Shown piece by piece: positions 5,704 through 13,310 of a stretch of 13,393 nucleotides of DNA. Position 1 is the first letter of the stretch. The number at the start of each line of letters is the position of its first letter. The DNA is from an uncultured Prevotella sp. (GTDB lineage: Bacteria; Bacteroidota; Bacteroidia; Bacteroidales; Bacteroidaceae). Location of the stretch: the NCBI GenBank assembly GCA_947303825.1, contig CAMYZK010000033.1, positions 1-13,393 on the forward strand, read 5' to 3'. The notes under the pieces were generated by a model. That model saw only the letters and a list, made by a program, of their open reading frames with translations. It did not search any database and was not told the DNA's origin. The position numbers and the translations under genes are program-made.

Positions 5704-7266
5704 ATGCTAAAGCAAATGAAAAAACTAACAATGACCTGCTGTGCCATTATCGGCACTTTGCTGCTTGGAAGTTGTGCCGAAGGCTATGAGACGTCGAGCA
5801 CCTCCGACCTGGGGGTGCGCAACACTCAGATGCAGACCCCAATCCAAGACAGCATCACGTTCAAGGTGAGCACCGACGGCAAGACGGCCACCATCAGCTG
5901 GCCCACCGTTGCCGGTGCCAACGGCCACGAGGTGACGTTTATGAATGTGGACGACCCTGAGAACCCCATCGTGGTGGACGGCTACGAGAAGAAGATTGTA
6001 GACGGCTCGAAGTTCACGGTCAGCGTGACCGAGGACTCGAAGTACCAGATGCTGATGCGTACCCTTGGCAACAAGGACTTTGGCAACAGCGACGACGAGC
6101 AGACACACACCTACAGCTTCTCGACGCTGGTGCCATCGGTAGCCACCATACCCAGCGGCACCGACATCTACGAGTTCTTCCAGGAGCATCCGCTGGACTC
6201 GAACAAGGTGGAGGTAGCCATCGACCTGGAGCCCGGTGGCGAGTACACCCTGTCGGGGAAAGTGGACTTCTGCCATCACCCCCTCACCTTCAGGGGCGAC
6301 AAGGTGCACCGACCCGTTGTGCGCATGACGGGCGACGGACATTTTGAAACCTACTCCACGCTGAAGGTGAAGTACATCAACTTCGACATGACAGAGTCTA
6401 CCGCAGGAGGATTCATTGCCATGTCAAAAGACAACCTGCCCGACAGCATCAAGACAGAGAACAGGGGGAACTACTATCGCGGCAGCTCGCAGATAAAAGG
6501 CATATATATGGTGGAAGACCCCATATACGTGGCAAACTGCTGGTTCAAGAACCTGCCACACGCCATGCTCTACCACAACAATGTGAACTGCGCCTTCTGG
6601 TACTTCACACTGTCTAACTGCATAGTGCAGATGAACAACGTGACAAAGTCGAACATAGGCTTCATCAACCTCTACGACTCGGAGGCCAACGGCAAGAGCG
6701 TAAAGAACATCACCATCGAGAAGAGCACCATCTACAACATCGCCGACAACTCGGCGGCCTGCTTCATACGCTACGGCAACGAGTCGAACTCCAACCCGGA
6801 GAAGGTATTCGGCAACATCTCGGCCGAATATAACAGCCACAAGTGGATATTCAGCAGATTGACACTGGCCAAGTGCTACTACGATGACAACTCGCATAGC
6901 GGATGGCGCTTCTGCAACAATGTGCGCGTGTCTTCTGCATTCACACTGAACATTGACCATACCATCTTCTACAACTGCGCACAGCTGTACCGCATGAACG
7001 GCGGGTCGAAGACCTTCAGGTTCAACTTCTTCTGGAACGACGGAGCAGACGACAAGCGCCGCAACAACAGCATCAAAGACTCGGGCAATGCACCCTTCGC
7101 CTCGGAGTACGACCCAGGCTTCGCAGAACAGGTGCTGAAGGAGCTGGACTTCTCGCAGCCCAATGGAGGTGTGAACTTCACCCCCACCGAATATGAGATA
7201 GTGACCAACCGTGGCGGTGACCCGCGCTGGCTGCCCAACACGGGAGAGACAGAAGAGGAGGAATGA
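5704..7266 (+). CDS. Surface lipoprotein, DUF4957/DUF5123 type
   Basis: This 520-aa protein starts with a lipoprotein signal (KQMKKLTM, hydrophobic core, LLGSC with Cys24). Residues about 48-143 look like a fibronectin-III-like beta domain (ITFKVSTDGKTATISWPTV). Residues about 160-300 fit DUF4957 (YTLSGKVDFCHHPLTFRGD and following strands). The C-terminal third fits DUF5123, with short repeating strands rich in Asn and aromatics and the characteristic ending GGDPRW near 504-509. Such proteins are predicted to form a right-handed beta-helix and are found in Bacteroidetes PULs, often pectin ones, with no firmly established activity. I see no identifiable catalytic triad. It is the first gene of the operon, ahead of susC, whereas accessory glycan-binding lipoproteins usually follow susD. 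The start at 5704 fits the -7 box; Met5 (5716) is an alternative. The tail ends in an acidic run, ETEEEE. Confidence 0.8.
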   Translation: MLKQMKKLTMTCCAIIGTLLLGSCAEGYETSSTSDLGVRNTQMQTPIQDSITFKVSTDGKTATISWPTVAGANGHEVTFMNVDDPENPIVVDGYEKKIVDGSKFTVSVTEDSKYQMLMRTLGNKDFGNSDDEQTHTYSFSTLVPSVATIPSGTDIYEFFQEHPLDSNKVEVAIDLEPGGEYTLSGKVDFCHHPLTFRGDKVHRPVVRMTGDGHFETYSTLKVKYINFDMTESTAGGFIAMSKDNLPDSIKTENRGNYYRGSSQIKGIYMVEDPIYVANCWFKNLPHAMLYHNNVNCAFWYFTLSNCIVQMNNVTKSNIGFINLYDSEANGKSVKNITIEKSTIYNIADNSAACFIRYGNESNSNPEKVFGNISAEYNSHKWIFSRLTLAKCYYDDNSHSGWRFCNNVRVSSAFTLNIDHTIFYNCAQLYRMNGGSKTFRFNFFWNDGADDKRRNNSIKDSGNAPFASEYDPGFAEQVLKELDFSQPNGGVNFTPTEYEIVTNRGGDPRWLPNTGETEEEE

Positions 7267-7270
7267 AAGG

Positions 7271-7317
7271 GTTAAAAGGTTAAAAGATTAAAAGTTAGAA
7301 GGTTAGAAGGCTAAAAG
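7271..7317 (+). repeat. 8-bp tandem repeat array before susC
   Basis: Six degenerate units fill almost the whole 59-bp gap between the lipoprotein and susC genes: GTTAAAAG twice, ATTAAAAG, TTAGAAG (7 bp), GTTAGAAG and GCTAAAAG. It is the same family as the repeat at 2301-2324. No promoter or hairpin terminator is seen in the gap, so transcription probably reads through. The last unit and AGAGAACTTT precede the susC start. Confidence 0.8.
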
Positions 7318-7325
7318 AGAACTTT

Positions 7326-10300
7326 ATGAAACGCATACTATTTATAATATCACTTATCGTCGGTCACTTGTTGTGGAGCGTCAGCATGCTGGCACAGAGC
7401 AATGCCGTGAAGGGCACCGTGGTAGACCATAACAACGAGCCTATCATTGGTGCTACGGTCACCGTGGCCGGACAGAAGCAGGGAGGCACCATTACCGACC
7501 TGGACGGCAACTTCACACTGCAAGTACCCGCAGGCAAGAAAATAAAGGTGAGCTACATTGGTTTCCAGCCACAGACAGTAGACGTGCAGGAGGGGAACAT
7601 GAAGATTGTGCTACAGGAAGACCAGAACACCCTTGACGATGTCGTCGTAGTGGGCTATGGTGCACTGAAACAGAAGAACGTGACGGGTGCCGTAGAGGTG
7701 ATCAACACCGAGGAGCTGAAAGACCTCTCGGTGACCAGCCTCTCGGAAGCACTCATCGGACTGTCGCCGTCTATACACGTATCCATGCCATCGACAGGAC
7801 GACCCGGCGAGAATGCCACCATCACCATACGCTCGGCTCGCGATGCTGTGGCTCTCATTCCTACGAAAGACATGACAGGTGCCTCCGTAGGTGCCAACAT
7901 AGACCCAAGGCCACTGTACGTCATCGACGACTTCGTATACCAGGACGGCGACAAGGGAGAGGAGGAATTCAACAACCTCGACGTAGACGAGGTGGAGAGC
8001 ATCACCATCCTGAAAGATGCCGAGGCGGCCGTCTATGGTGCCTACGGAGCATACGGCGTGATACTGGTCAAGACAAAGAGAGGAAAGGCAGGCAAGCCAC
8101 GCATCTCCTATCAGACACAGCTGGGATATGTAGACGCGGTGATGCATGCCGACATGCTCGACGGCTACAACTACGGACGTATATACAATGCTGCCAAGGC
8201 AGCTCAGGCCCTGCAGAAGAACAAGACGGTAGACAGGCAGATAGACTTCTTCCAGGCCGACGAGCTGGAAGCCATGAAGCAGACCAACTACGACCTGCTG
8301 GACAAGTACTGGAGCTCCAGCCTGTCGCAGCGACACAGCATCAACGTGAACGGCGGCAACGAGAAGGCCACATACTTTGCCGGTGTGACCTACCAGACAC
8401 AGGACGGAAACATAGGCAAACTGGACTACAACCGATGGAACTACCGCGCCGGCATCACCGCCAATATCAACAAGTATGTGAGAGCTACACTCAGCGTCAG
8501 CGGAGACGACTCGAAGAAGAACATGCACATGACATCCAACTCGGGAGGTGGCAACCAGGAAGACTACCTCTACATGATGAAGAACCCACCCTACGTGCCC
8601 GACGAGATAAACGGATACCCCATCTACCACTCGGGCATGGAGAACGACCCCTCGTTTAAGAACTACTACAACTACAAGTCGTTATACAACTCCATCAACA
8701 ACCGCGAGCAGAACTCGAATTCGATGTCGATTCAGGGAACCTTGGAGGCCGACTTCGGCTTCATCAAGGTACTTAAGGGACTGAGGGCACGACTCACCTA
8801 CTCGCGCAACGTGGGCAACAGCCACGACAACCGCATACGCATGGAGAACATCGTATACCGCGTGAAAAACCGTGGAGGCTCCGGACATCACCTCTACGTG
8901 ACCGACCCGACGGCCATCATTGACAACGACCCGCTGGTAGACTACGACGAGACATCGCTGGAGGGATTCCGCTACACCGCATACGAGAACCTGGAACAGC
9001 GCATACTCAACGACGGACAGAACTCCAGCATAGGAAACACCATGGAGCGCAACAACAGCTATCAGGTGAACCTCATGCTGATGTACGGACGCAAGTTTGG
9101 CAAACACGACATCAGCGGCACCTTCTCCATAGAGCGCGGAGAGAACGAGGCCTTCTCGATGGCCACCACTGCCACCCATCCCCTACCCTTCACCGACGGC
9201 ACCAGCAACTCGCTGGCCGACGACACACAGAAAGAGTCTACATGGGGAAAGAGCGACGGAGGCAACCTGGCCTACATAGGACGCCTCAACTACTCCTACG
9301 CCGACAAGTACCTCTTCCAGTTCCTGGTGCGCTCGCAGGCTTCGGCTGCCAAGTTTGCGCCCGAGAACTACTGGGGAGCCTTCCCATCGCTATCGGCAGG
9401 ATGGGTGGTAAGCGAGGAAGCGTGGTTCCCCAAGGAGAAGTGGAAGATAGACTTCCTTAAGCTACGCGCATCGTGGGGTATCATGGGACGCGACAACGTG
9501 GAGGCCTGGCGATGGCTGCAGCTCTATGCCTACAACTCCAACCGCAGCCAGATCTTCGGCACCGACATCTCGAAGGAGTCGGCACGCGCCTTCCAGCTGC
9601 CCGAGAAGAGCGGCACCAACCGCGACCTGCACTGGGACAAGAACAACAAGATGAACTTTGGCCTAGACATGCGTATGCTGGACGGCCGTCTCAGCCTCTC
9701 TTTCGACTACTACTACGACCGGCAGCGCGAGATGTTTGCCACCCCCAACGCCAACTACATGCCAGGCACCGTGGGAACCTATCCCGCTCCTGAGAACTAC
9801 TCGGAGATGGACCTCTGGGGCTACGAGGTCATCGCTGGCTGGCGACAGCGCATCAACAAGGACATGTACGTCAGTGCCCGACTGGGCTTCAGCTACGACG
9901 ACAACAAGGTGCTCAAGATGTACTGGGACACCGACCCCAAGCTGAACAGCATGGTCTATGGCGAGCGTAGCGACCGCGGCCTGTGGGGACTCAGCTGCCT
10001 TGGCATGTTCCGCACCTATCAGGAGATAGAGGAGTACTTCCAGAAGTATCAGATAACCAGCTACCTCGGACTCTCGCAAGACAAGGTTCACCCCGGCATG
10101 CTCATCTATGAGGACGTGCGCGGACCGAAAGACGAGAACGGCAACTGGACAGGACCCGACGGTAAGATAGATACCGAGAACGACATAGTGCAGATTTCAA
10201 AGCGGCAGAACAACCCCTACCGCTCCAACCTGAACCTGAACTTCGTGTGGAAGTCGTTCTCGCTCAACACCACCATACAGGCCGAATGGGGTGCCTACTG

Positions 10301-10730
10301 CATGATGCCCAGCATGTATACTGAGTCGTTCAGCTCGATGGAGACCACCAACGTATCGGCCCTGTGGAACGACATGTTTATCTACGAAGACGTGCTCGAC
10401 GCACAGGGACGCGTCATCGCTGCCGCCAACAAGGGAGGACAGTGGCCCAACTTTGGCTATACCGACGGCAGCGTCAACTCGCAACGCTCCACCTTCTGGC
10501 GCATGTCGGCGGCCGAGATTCTGATACGCAACCTCACCGTGGCCTACACACTGCCTAAGAACATAGTAAGGTCGATGGGGCTGAACAACATACGCTTCAA
10601 CCTCACGGTGCAGAACGCACTGAGCCTGTACAACGCCTGCCCGGGAGGATACTGGAACAACTTTGCCGGCAACTACGGCAGCTATCCCGTAACACGAAAG
10701 ATTACCTTCGGCATGAACGTTACATTCTAA
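7326..10730 (+). CDS. SusC/RagA-type TonB-dependent outer-membrane transporter
   Basis: This 1134-aa protein is a full-length SusC-like channel that imports oligosaccharides across the outer membrane using TonB energy. A signal peptide spans 1-23 (cleavage before QSNAVKG). A carboxypeptidase-regulatory-like beta domain is at about 28-97 (VKGTVVDHNNEPIIGATV, ITDLDGNFTLQV, VSYIGF). The TonB box region DDVVVVGYG lies at 104-112, and the plug runs from about 117 to 250, including ITILKDAEAAVYGAYGAYG and VILVKTKRG. The remainder has the aromatic-rich alternating strands of a 22-stranded barrel and ends in FGMNVTF, with the C-terminal Phe expected for outer-membrane insertion. The usual plug sequence KDASA-x-YGSRAANGV is altered here to KDAEAAVYGAYGAYGV. 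The partner SusD gene follows after 121 bp. Substrate cannot be deduced from this protein alone. Confidence 0.95.
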   Translation: MKRILFIISLIVGHLLWSVSMLAQSNAVKGTVVDHNNEPIIGATVTVAGQKQGGTITDLDGNFTLQVPAGKKIKVSYIGFQPQTVDVQEGNMKIVLQEDQNTLDDVVVVGYGALKQKNVTGAVEVINTEELKDLSVTSLSEALIGLSPSIHVSMPSTGRPGENATITIRSARDAVALIPTKDMTGASVGANIDPRPLYVIDDFVYQDGDKGEEEFNNLDVDEVESITILKDAEAAVYGAYGAYGVILVKTKRGKAGKPRISYQTQLGYVDAVMHADMLDGYNYGRIYNAAKAAQALQKNKTVDRQIDFFQADELEAMKQTNYDLLDKYWSSSLSQRHSINVNGGNEKATYFAGVTYQTQDGNIGKLDYNRWNYRAGITANINKYVRATLSVSGDDSKKNMHMTSNSGGGNQEDYLYMMKNPPYVPDEINGYPIYHSGMENDPSFKNYYNYKSLYNSINNREQNSNSMSIQGTLEADFGFIKVLKGLRARLTYSRNVGNSHDNRIRMENIVYRVKNRGGSGHHLYVTDPTAIIDNDPLVDYDETSLEGFRYTAYENLEQRILNDGQNSSIGNTMERNNSYQVNLMLMYGRKFGKHDISGTFSIERGENEAFSMATTATHPLPFTDGTSNSLADDTQKESTWGKSDGGNLAYIGRLNYSYADKYLFQFLVRSQASAAKFAPENYWGAFPSLSAGWVVSEEAWFPKEKWKIDFLKLRASWGIMGRDNVEAWRWLQLYAYNSNRSQIFGTDISKESARAFQLPEKSGTNRDLHWDKNNKMNFGLDMRMLDGRLSLSFDYYYDRQREMFATPNANYMPGTVGTYPAPENYSEMDLWGYEVIAGWRQRINKDMYVSARLGFSYDDNKVLKMYWDTDPKLNSMVYGERSDRGLWGLSCLGMFRTYQEIEEYFQKYQITSYLGLSQDKVHPGMLIYEDVRGPKDENGNWTGPDGKIDTENDIVQISKRQNNPYRSNLNLNFVWKSFSLNTTIQAEWGAYCMMPSMYTESFSSMETTNVSALWNDMFIYEDVLDAQGRVIAAANKGGQWPNFGYTDGSVNSQRSTFWRMSAAEILIRNLTVAYTLPKNIVRSMGLNNIRFNLTVQNALSLYNACPGGYWNNFAGNYGSYPVTRKITFGMNVTF

Positions 10731-10765
10731 ATGAAGAATGAAGAATGACGAATGAAGAATGAAGA
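10731..10765 (+). repeat. 7-bp tandem repeat directly after the susC stop
   Basis: Five copies of ATGAAGA (the third reads ATGACGA) begin on the base after the susC stop codon. Positions 10729-10759 are complementary at 30 of 31 bases to 10921-10951 inside susD, so the two can pair in the transcript. The unit gives no long open frame here. Confidence 0.85.
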
Positions 10766-10783
10766 TTTTCTTTTAGTCACTAC

Positions 10784-10818
10784 GCTTTGTAAAAGCGGCA
10801 AGCCGGGCGGCTACCGCT
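10784..10818 (+). other. Overlapping hairpins in the susC-susD gap
   Basis: A hairpin pairs AGCGG (10794-10798) with CCGCT (10814-10818), and inside it AGCC (10801-10804) with GGCT (10809-10812). A second, smaller hairpin GCTTT/AAAGC at 10784-10796 shares bases 10794-10796 with the first, so only one can form at a time. The sequence after the larger hairpin is CTCTTTATG, a poor T tract. It may weakly attenuate transcription or protect the susC mRNA end from nucleases. It sits in the loop of the larger inverted repeat. Confidence 0.4.
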
Positions 10819-10851
10819 CTTTATGTTGAATAATAAAAAAAACAATATATT

Positions 10852-13200
10852 ATGGAAATAAAAATAAATCATCAAGGAAAGAAAAGTCTGAGAATGACAG
10901 TGAAATTGCTCGGCGCAGCATTCTTCATTCTTCATTCTTCATTCTTCATTTCCTGCTCCGATGACTTCCTGGCCGAGAAACGGCCTTACGGCTCGTTTGG
11001 CGAGAACGACATCTACAACGACTGGGAGTCAGTGAAACTGCGCCTCAACTACATCTACCAGGGCTCGCTGCCCTACTACCGCGACTACAACGCCAAGGGA
11101 GCCAACCAGGGCGGCAACTCCACGGCTACCAACGGCCCTGCCGACCAGTGGCCCGTGGGACTGCCCGACTTCCTCTCCACCCACTGCGACGAGTTTGCCG
11201 GCTATGGCAACAACGGCTACGGATACCTGTCAGACCCCAATACTATCTGGGACAACAACAACATCTTCAAGTTCTTCTGGACGGGTGTCAACGAGAGCCC
11301 TTGGAAGAAGATGCGCGAGTGTACCGACGTCATCGTCAAGGTGCGCCAGTACGACGGACTCACCGAAAACCAGAAAAACTGGGCCGAGGGTCAGGCACGC
11401 TTCTTCCGCGCCACCCGCTACTTCCGCCTGTTCAAGCGCTTCGGCGGCCTGCCCATCGTGCGCGGACTGCAGAGCACCACACTCAGCGACACCACCGACC
11501 TGCGCATAGCACGACAATCTACCAAGGACACCTACGACTTCATGATAGAAGACCTGGAGGCAGCAGCCTCCATGCTACCCGCCCGCTGGGAAGAGGAGGC
11601 CAACGACTGGGGCCGCGTCACCTCGGGCTCGGCGCTGGCACTCGCCGGCTACATAGCCAACTACTACGCCTCGCCCGTCTTTAACCGTGCCGACGAGCAA
11701 GACCGCTGGCAGGCAGCCTACGAGCTGAACAAGCGCGCACTGGACAAGCTGGCCGAGGGCAACTTCGGACTGGCATACGCCGGCGAGCCAGGCACCAACG
11801 CCAGCAACTGGGCCAAGATATGGTGCAACATCTATGGCGGTGAGCCACTCGCGTCGGAGGCTGTATTCATGTCCAACTGCAACAACGCTGGCGGCGATGC
11901 CAGCGACCAGCTATACAACTGTCTGGAACAGAAGCTGCGCCCCTCTAACTGCGGCGGCAGCGGGGGCATCACCCCCTCGGCCGAGATGGTCGACGCATTC
12001 CCCATGGCCGACGGCAAGCGACCCACAGAGGCCGGACAGTATGCCTACGACAAGAAGCTCTTCTTCTTGAACCGCGACCCGCGCTTCTACCGCACCTTCG
12101 CCTTCCCCGGCACCGAGTGGCAGTTCCTGGGCAGCATCAGCGGCGACCTCATAGAGAAATGCCCCTACGATGCCGGCACCGCTTACCAACTGCAGCAGTA
12201 TGCATGGTATCCCTCTTCCGACGAGGCACTCGACGCCACGAAGGGAGGATACTTCAGCGACCTGGCAGCAGGCAGCGGCAAGAGCATCTACGTGCGCAAG
12301 AAGTCGCAAGACTATGCCCTGGGAATGACTCCCATGTACGTCTTCGAGTCTAACGAGAGCGGTTTCTCGCGCAACGGACAACCCCTCCTCGCCATGCGCT
12401 ACACCGAGGTGCTGCTCAACTTTGCCGAGGCAGCATGTGGCGTCAACCACCTGGACGAGGCATGGGATGCACTCATCAAGATACGCCAGCGCGTGGGCTA
12501 CACCGGCGACTGCGGCCTAGACCCCGCCATCAAGGGCGACCGTGCCCGTATGTTCGAGGCCATACTCTACGAGCGCCGCATAGAGCTGGCCTACGAGGGC
12601 AAGCGCTTCGACGACTGCCACCGCTGGATGCTCTTCGACGGCGGTGTTAATCAGGAGAACATCGAGGGCGCACCCTCCACTTGGAACCTCACCGGCTTTG
12701 GCGGCAACACCTGTGAATACCTGGGTGTAACACAACTCAACAACGTCCATCCGCATAAATTGGAAATGTATATCGATCCCGCTGTCTATATGGGTAAGGA
12801 GCAACCCGAGGCCGACCCGTTCAACTTAGAGACGCCCGTGCTGACCAAGCCCAAGGCCCTGACGCTGAACGAGGACTTCACCACCACCATCGACTCTGAG
12901 ACCGGCGAGGCCATCTATGCCGATGCGAACGTCAAGGCACTGGCCGAGTTCTACATGAACAACCTGCTGCGCAAGGACATCCTGACACAGACCGCAGTGG
13001 ATGCTGACGGCGAGTATGCCAGTGCAAGATGGGACAAGAAGTGCTATCTGATGGGTCTGCAGTCGGGCGACGAGTCGAACAACCCGAACGTGGCACAGAC
13101 CATCGGCTGGACAAGTACCTTCGGTGGCGCCGGACATTTCGACCCGCTCAGTCTGACGCCCGACAACAGTCCGAACAAGAATGTGAATACAGGAAATTAA
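10852..13200 (+). CDS. SusD/RagB-type outer-membrane glycan-binding lipoprotein
   Basis: This 782-aa protein is the lid that works with SusC to capture glycans at the cell surface. The lipobox is FISC with Cys35, followed by SDD, an acidic pattern typical of surface-exported Bacteroidetes lipoproteins. Family marks in order: QARFFRATRYFRLFKRFGGLP, TKDTYDFMIEDLEAAASMLP, RDPRFYRTFAFPG, MRYTEVLLNFAEA, IRQRVGY and ILYERRIELAYEGKRFDD (about 570-588). It is longer than most SusD proteins (roughly 500-650 aa). About 195 residues follow the ERRIELAYEGKRF motif, so a C-terminal extension or inserted loops are likely. The start at 10852 gives a signal with a long n-region; Met15 (10894) would give a shorter, more ordinary one. 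The hydrophobic core FFILHSSFFIS is encoded by a perfect heptamer repeat. A 12-codon frame (10823-10861) overlaps the start in another frame. Confidence 0.93.
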   Translation: MEIKINHQGKKSLRMTVKLLGAAFFILHSSFFISCSDDFLAEKRPYGSFGENDIYNDWESVKLRLNYIYQGSLPYYRDYNAKGANQGGNSTATNGPADQWPVGLPDFLSTHCDEFAGYGNNGYGYLSDPNTIWDNNNIFKFFWTGVNESPWKKMRECTDVIVKVRQYDGLTENQKNWAEGQARFFRATRYFRLFKRFGGLPIVRGLQSTTLSDTTDLRIARQSTKDTYDFMIEDLEAAASMLPARWEEEANDWGRVTSGSALALAGYIANYYASPVFNRADEQDRWQAAYELNKRALDKLAEGNFGLAYAGEPGTNASNWAKIWCNIYGGEPLASEAVFMSNCNNAGGDASDQLYNCLEQKLRPSNCGGSGGITPSAEMVDAFPMADGKRPTEAGQYAYDKKLFFLNRDPRFYRTFAFPGTEWQFLGSISGDLIEKCPYDAGTAYQLQQYAWYPSSDEALDATKGGYFSDLAAGSGKSIYVRKKSQDYALGMTPMYVFESNESGFSRNGQPLLAMRYTEVLLNFAEAACGVNHLDEAWDALIKIRQRVGYTGDCGLDPAIKGDRARMFEAILYERRIELAYEGKRFDDCHRWMLFDGGVNQENIEGAPSTWNLTGFGGNTCEYLGVTQLNNVHPHKLEMYIDPAVYMGKEQPEADPFNLETPVLTKPKALTLNEDFTTTIDSETGEAIYADANVKALAEFYMNNLLRKDILTQTAVDADGEYASARWDKKCYLMGLQSGDESNNPNVAQTIGWTSTFGGAGHFDPLSLTPDNSPNKNVNTGN
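10921..10948 (+). repeat. Heptamer repeat within the susD signal-peptide codons
   Basis: Four perfect tandem copies of TTCTTCA, with a partial fifth, encode residues 24-33, the hydrophobic core of the signal peptide. Seven is not a multiple of three, so gain or loss of one unit would shift the frame. The array is the reverse complement of the one after susC. Confidence 0.9.
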
Positions 13201-13217
13201 GAGTTAAGAATTAAGAT
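13201..13217 (+). repeat. Short A/G-rich repeat after the susD stop
   Basis: GTTAAGA and ATTAAGA, two 7-mers, follow the susD stop within three bases. This resembles in place and composition the arrays after susC and after the lipoprotein gene, but it is shorter. A perfect palindrome, ACTATATAGT (13238-13247), lies further on. Confidence 0.5.
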
Positions 13218-13272
13218 TGAAACAATTGGTTTTGTTGACTATATAGTATTGATAGCTATTAGTTAGTTTTTC

Positions 13273-13310
13273 GGGAGGGGCAGTTCGTGATGAATGTTCC
13301 CTCCCTTTTT
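13273..13310 (+). terminator. Rho-independent terminator after susD
   Basis: GGGAGGG (13273-13279) pairs perfectly with CCCTCCC (13299-13305), plus one G-U pair, around an 18-nt loop and is followed by TTTTT. It stands 73 bp after the susD stop and probably ends the operon, or limits expression of genes beyond the window. Confidence 0.7.

Noticed and set aside
2301..7317. A CRISPR array or transposon ends made by the 8-mer repeats
   Set aside because: The units are 7-8 bp in direct tandem with no spacers, and no transposase or target-site duplication is seen.
7611..8630. A 339-aa open frame on the minus strand inside susC
   Set aside because: It lies wholly antisense to a clear SusC gene. 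Its Val/His-rich composition is what results from reading GC-rich third positions backwards, and no domain or promoter is seen.
10781..10789. TACGCTTTG as a possible internal promoter for susD
   Set aside because: It has one base too many between TA and TTTG, and no TTTG -33 box lies upstream at the right distance.
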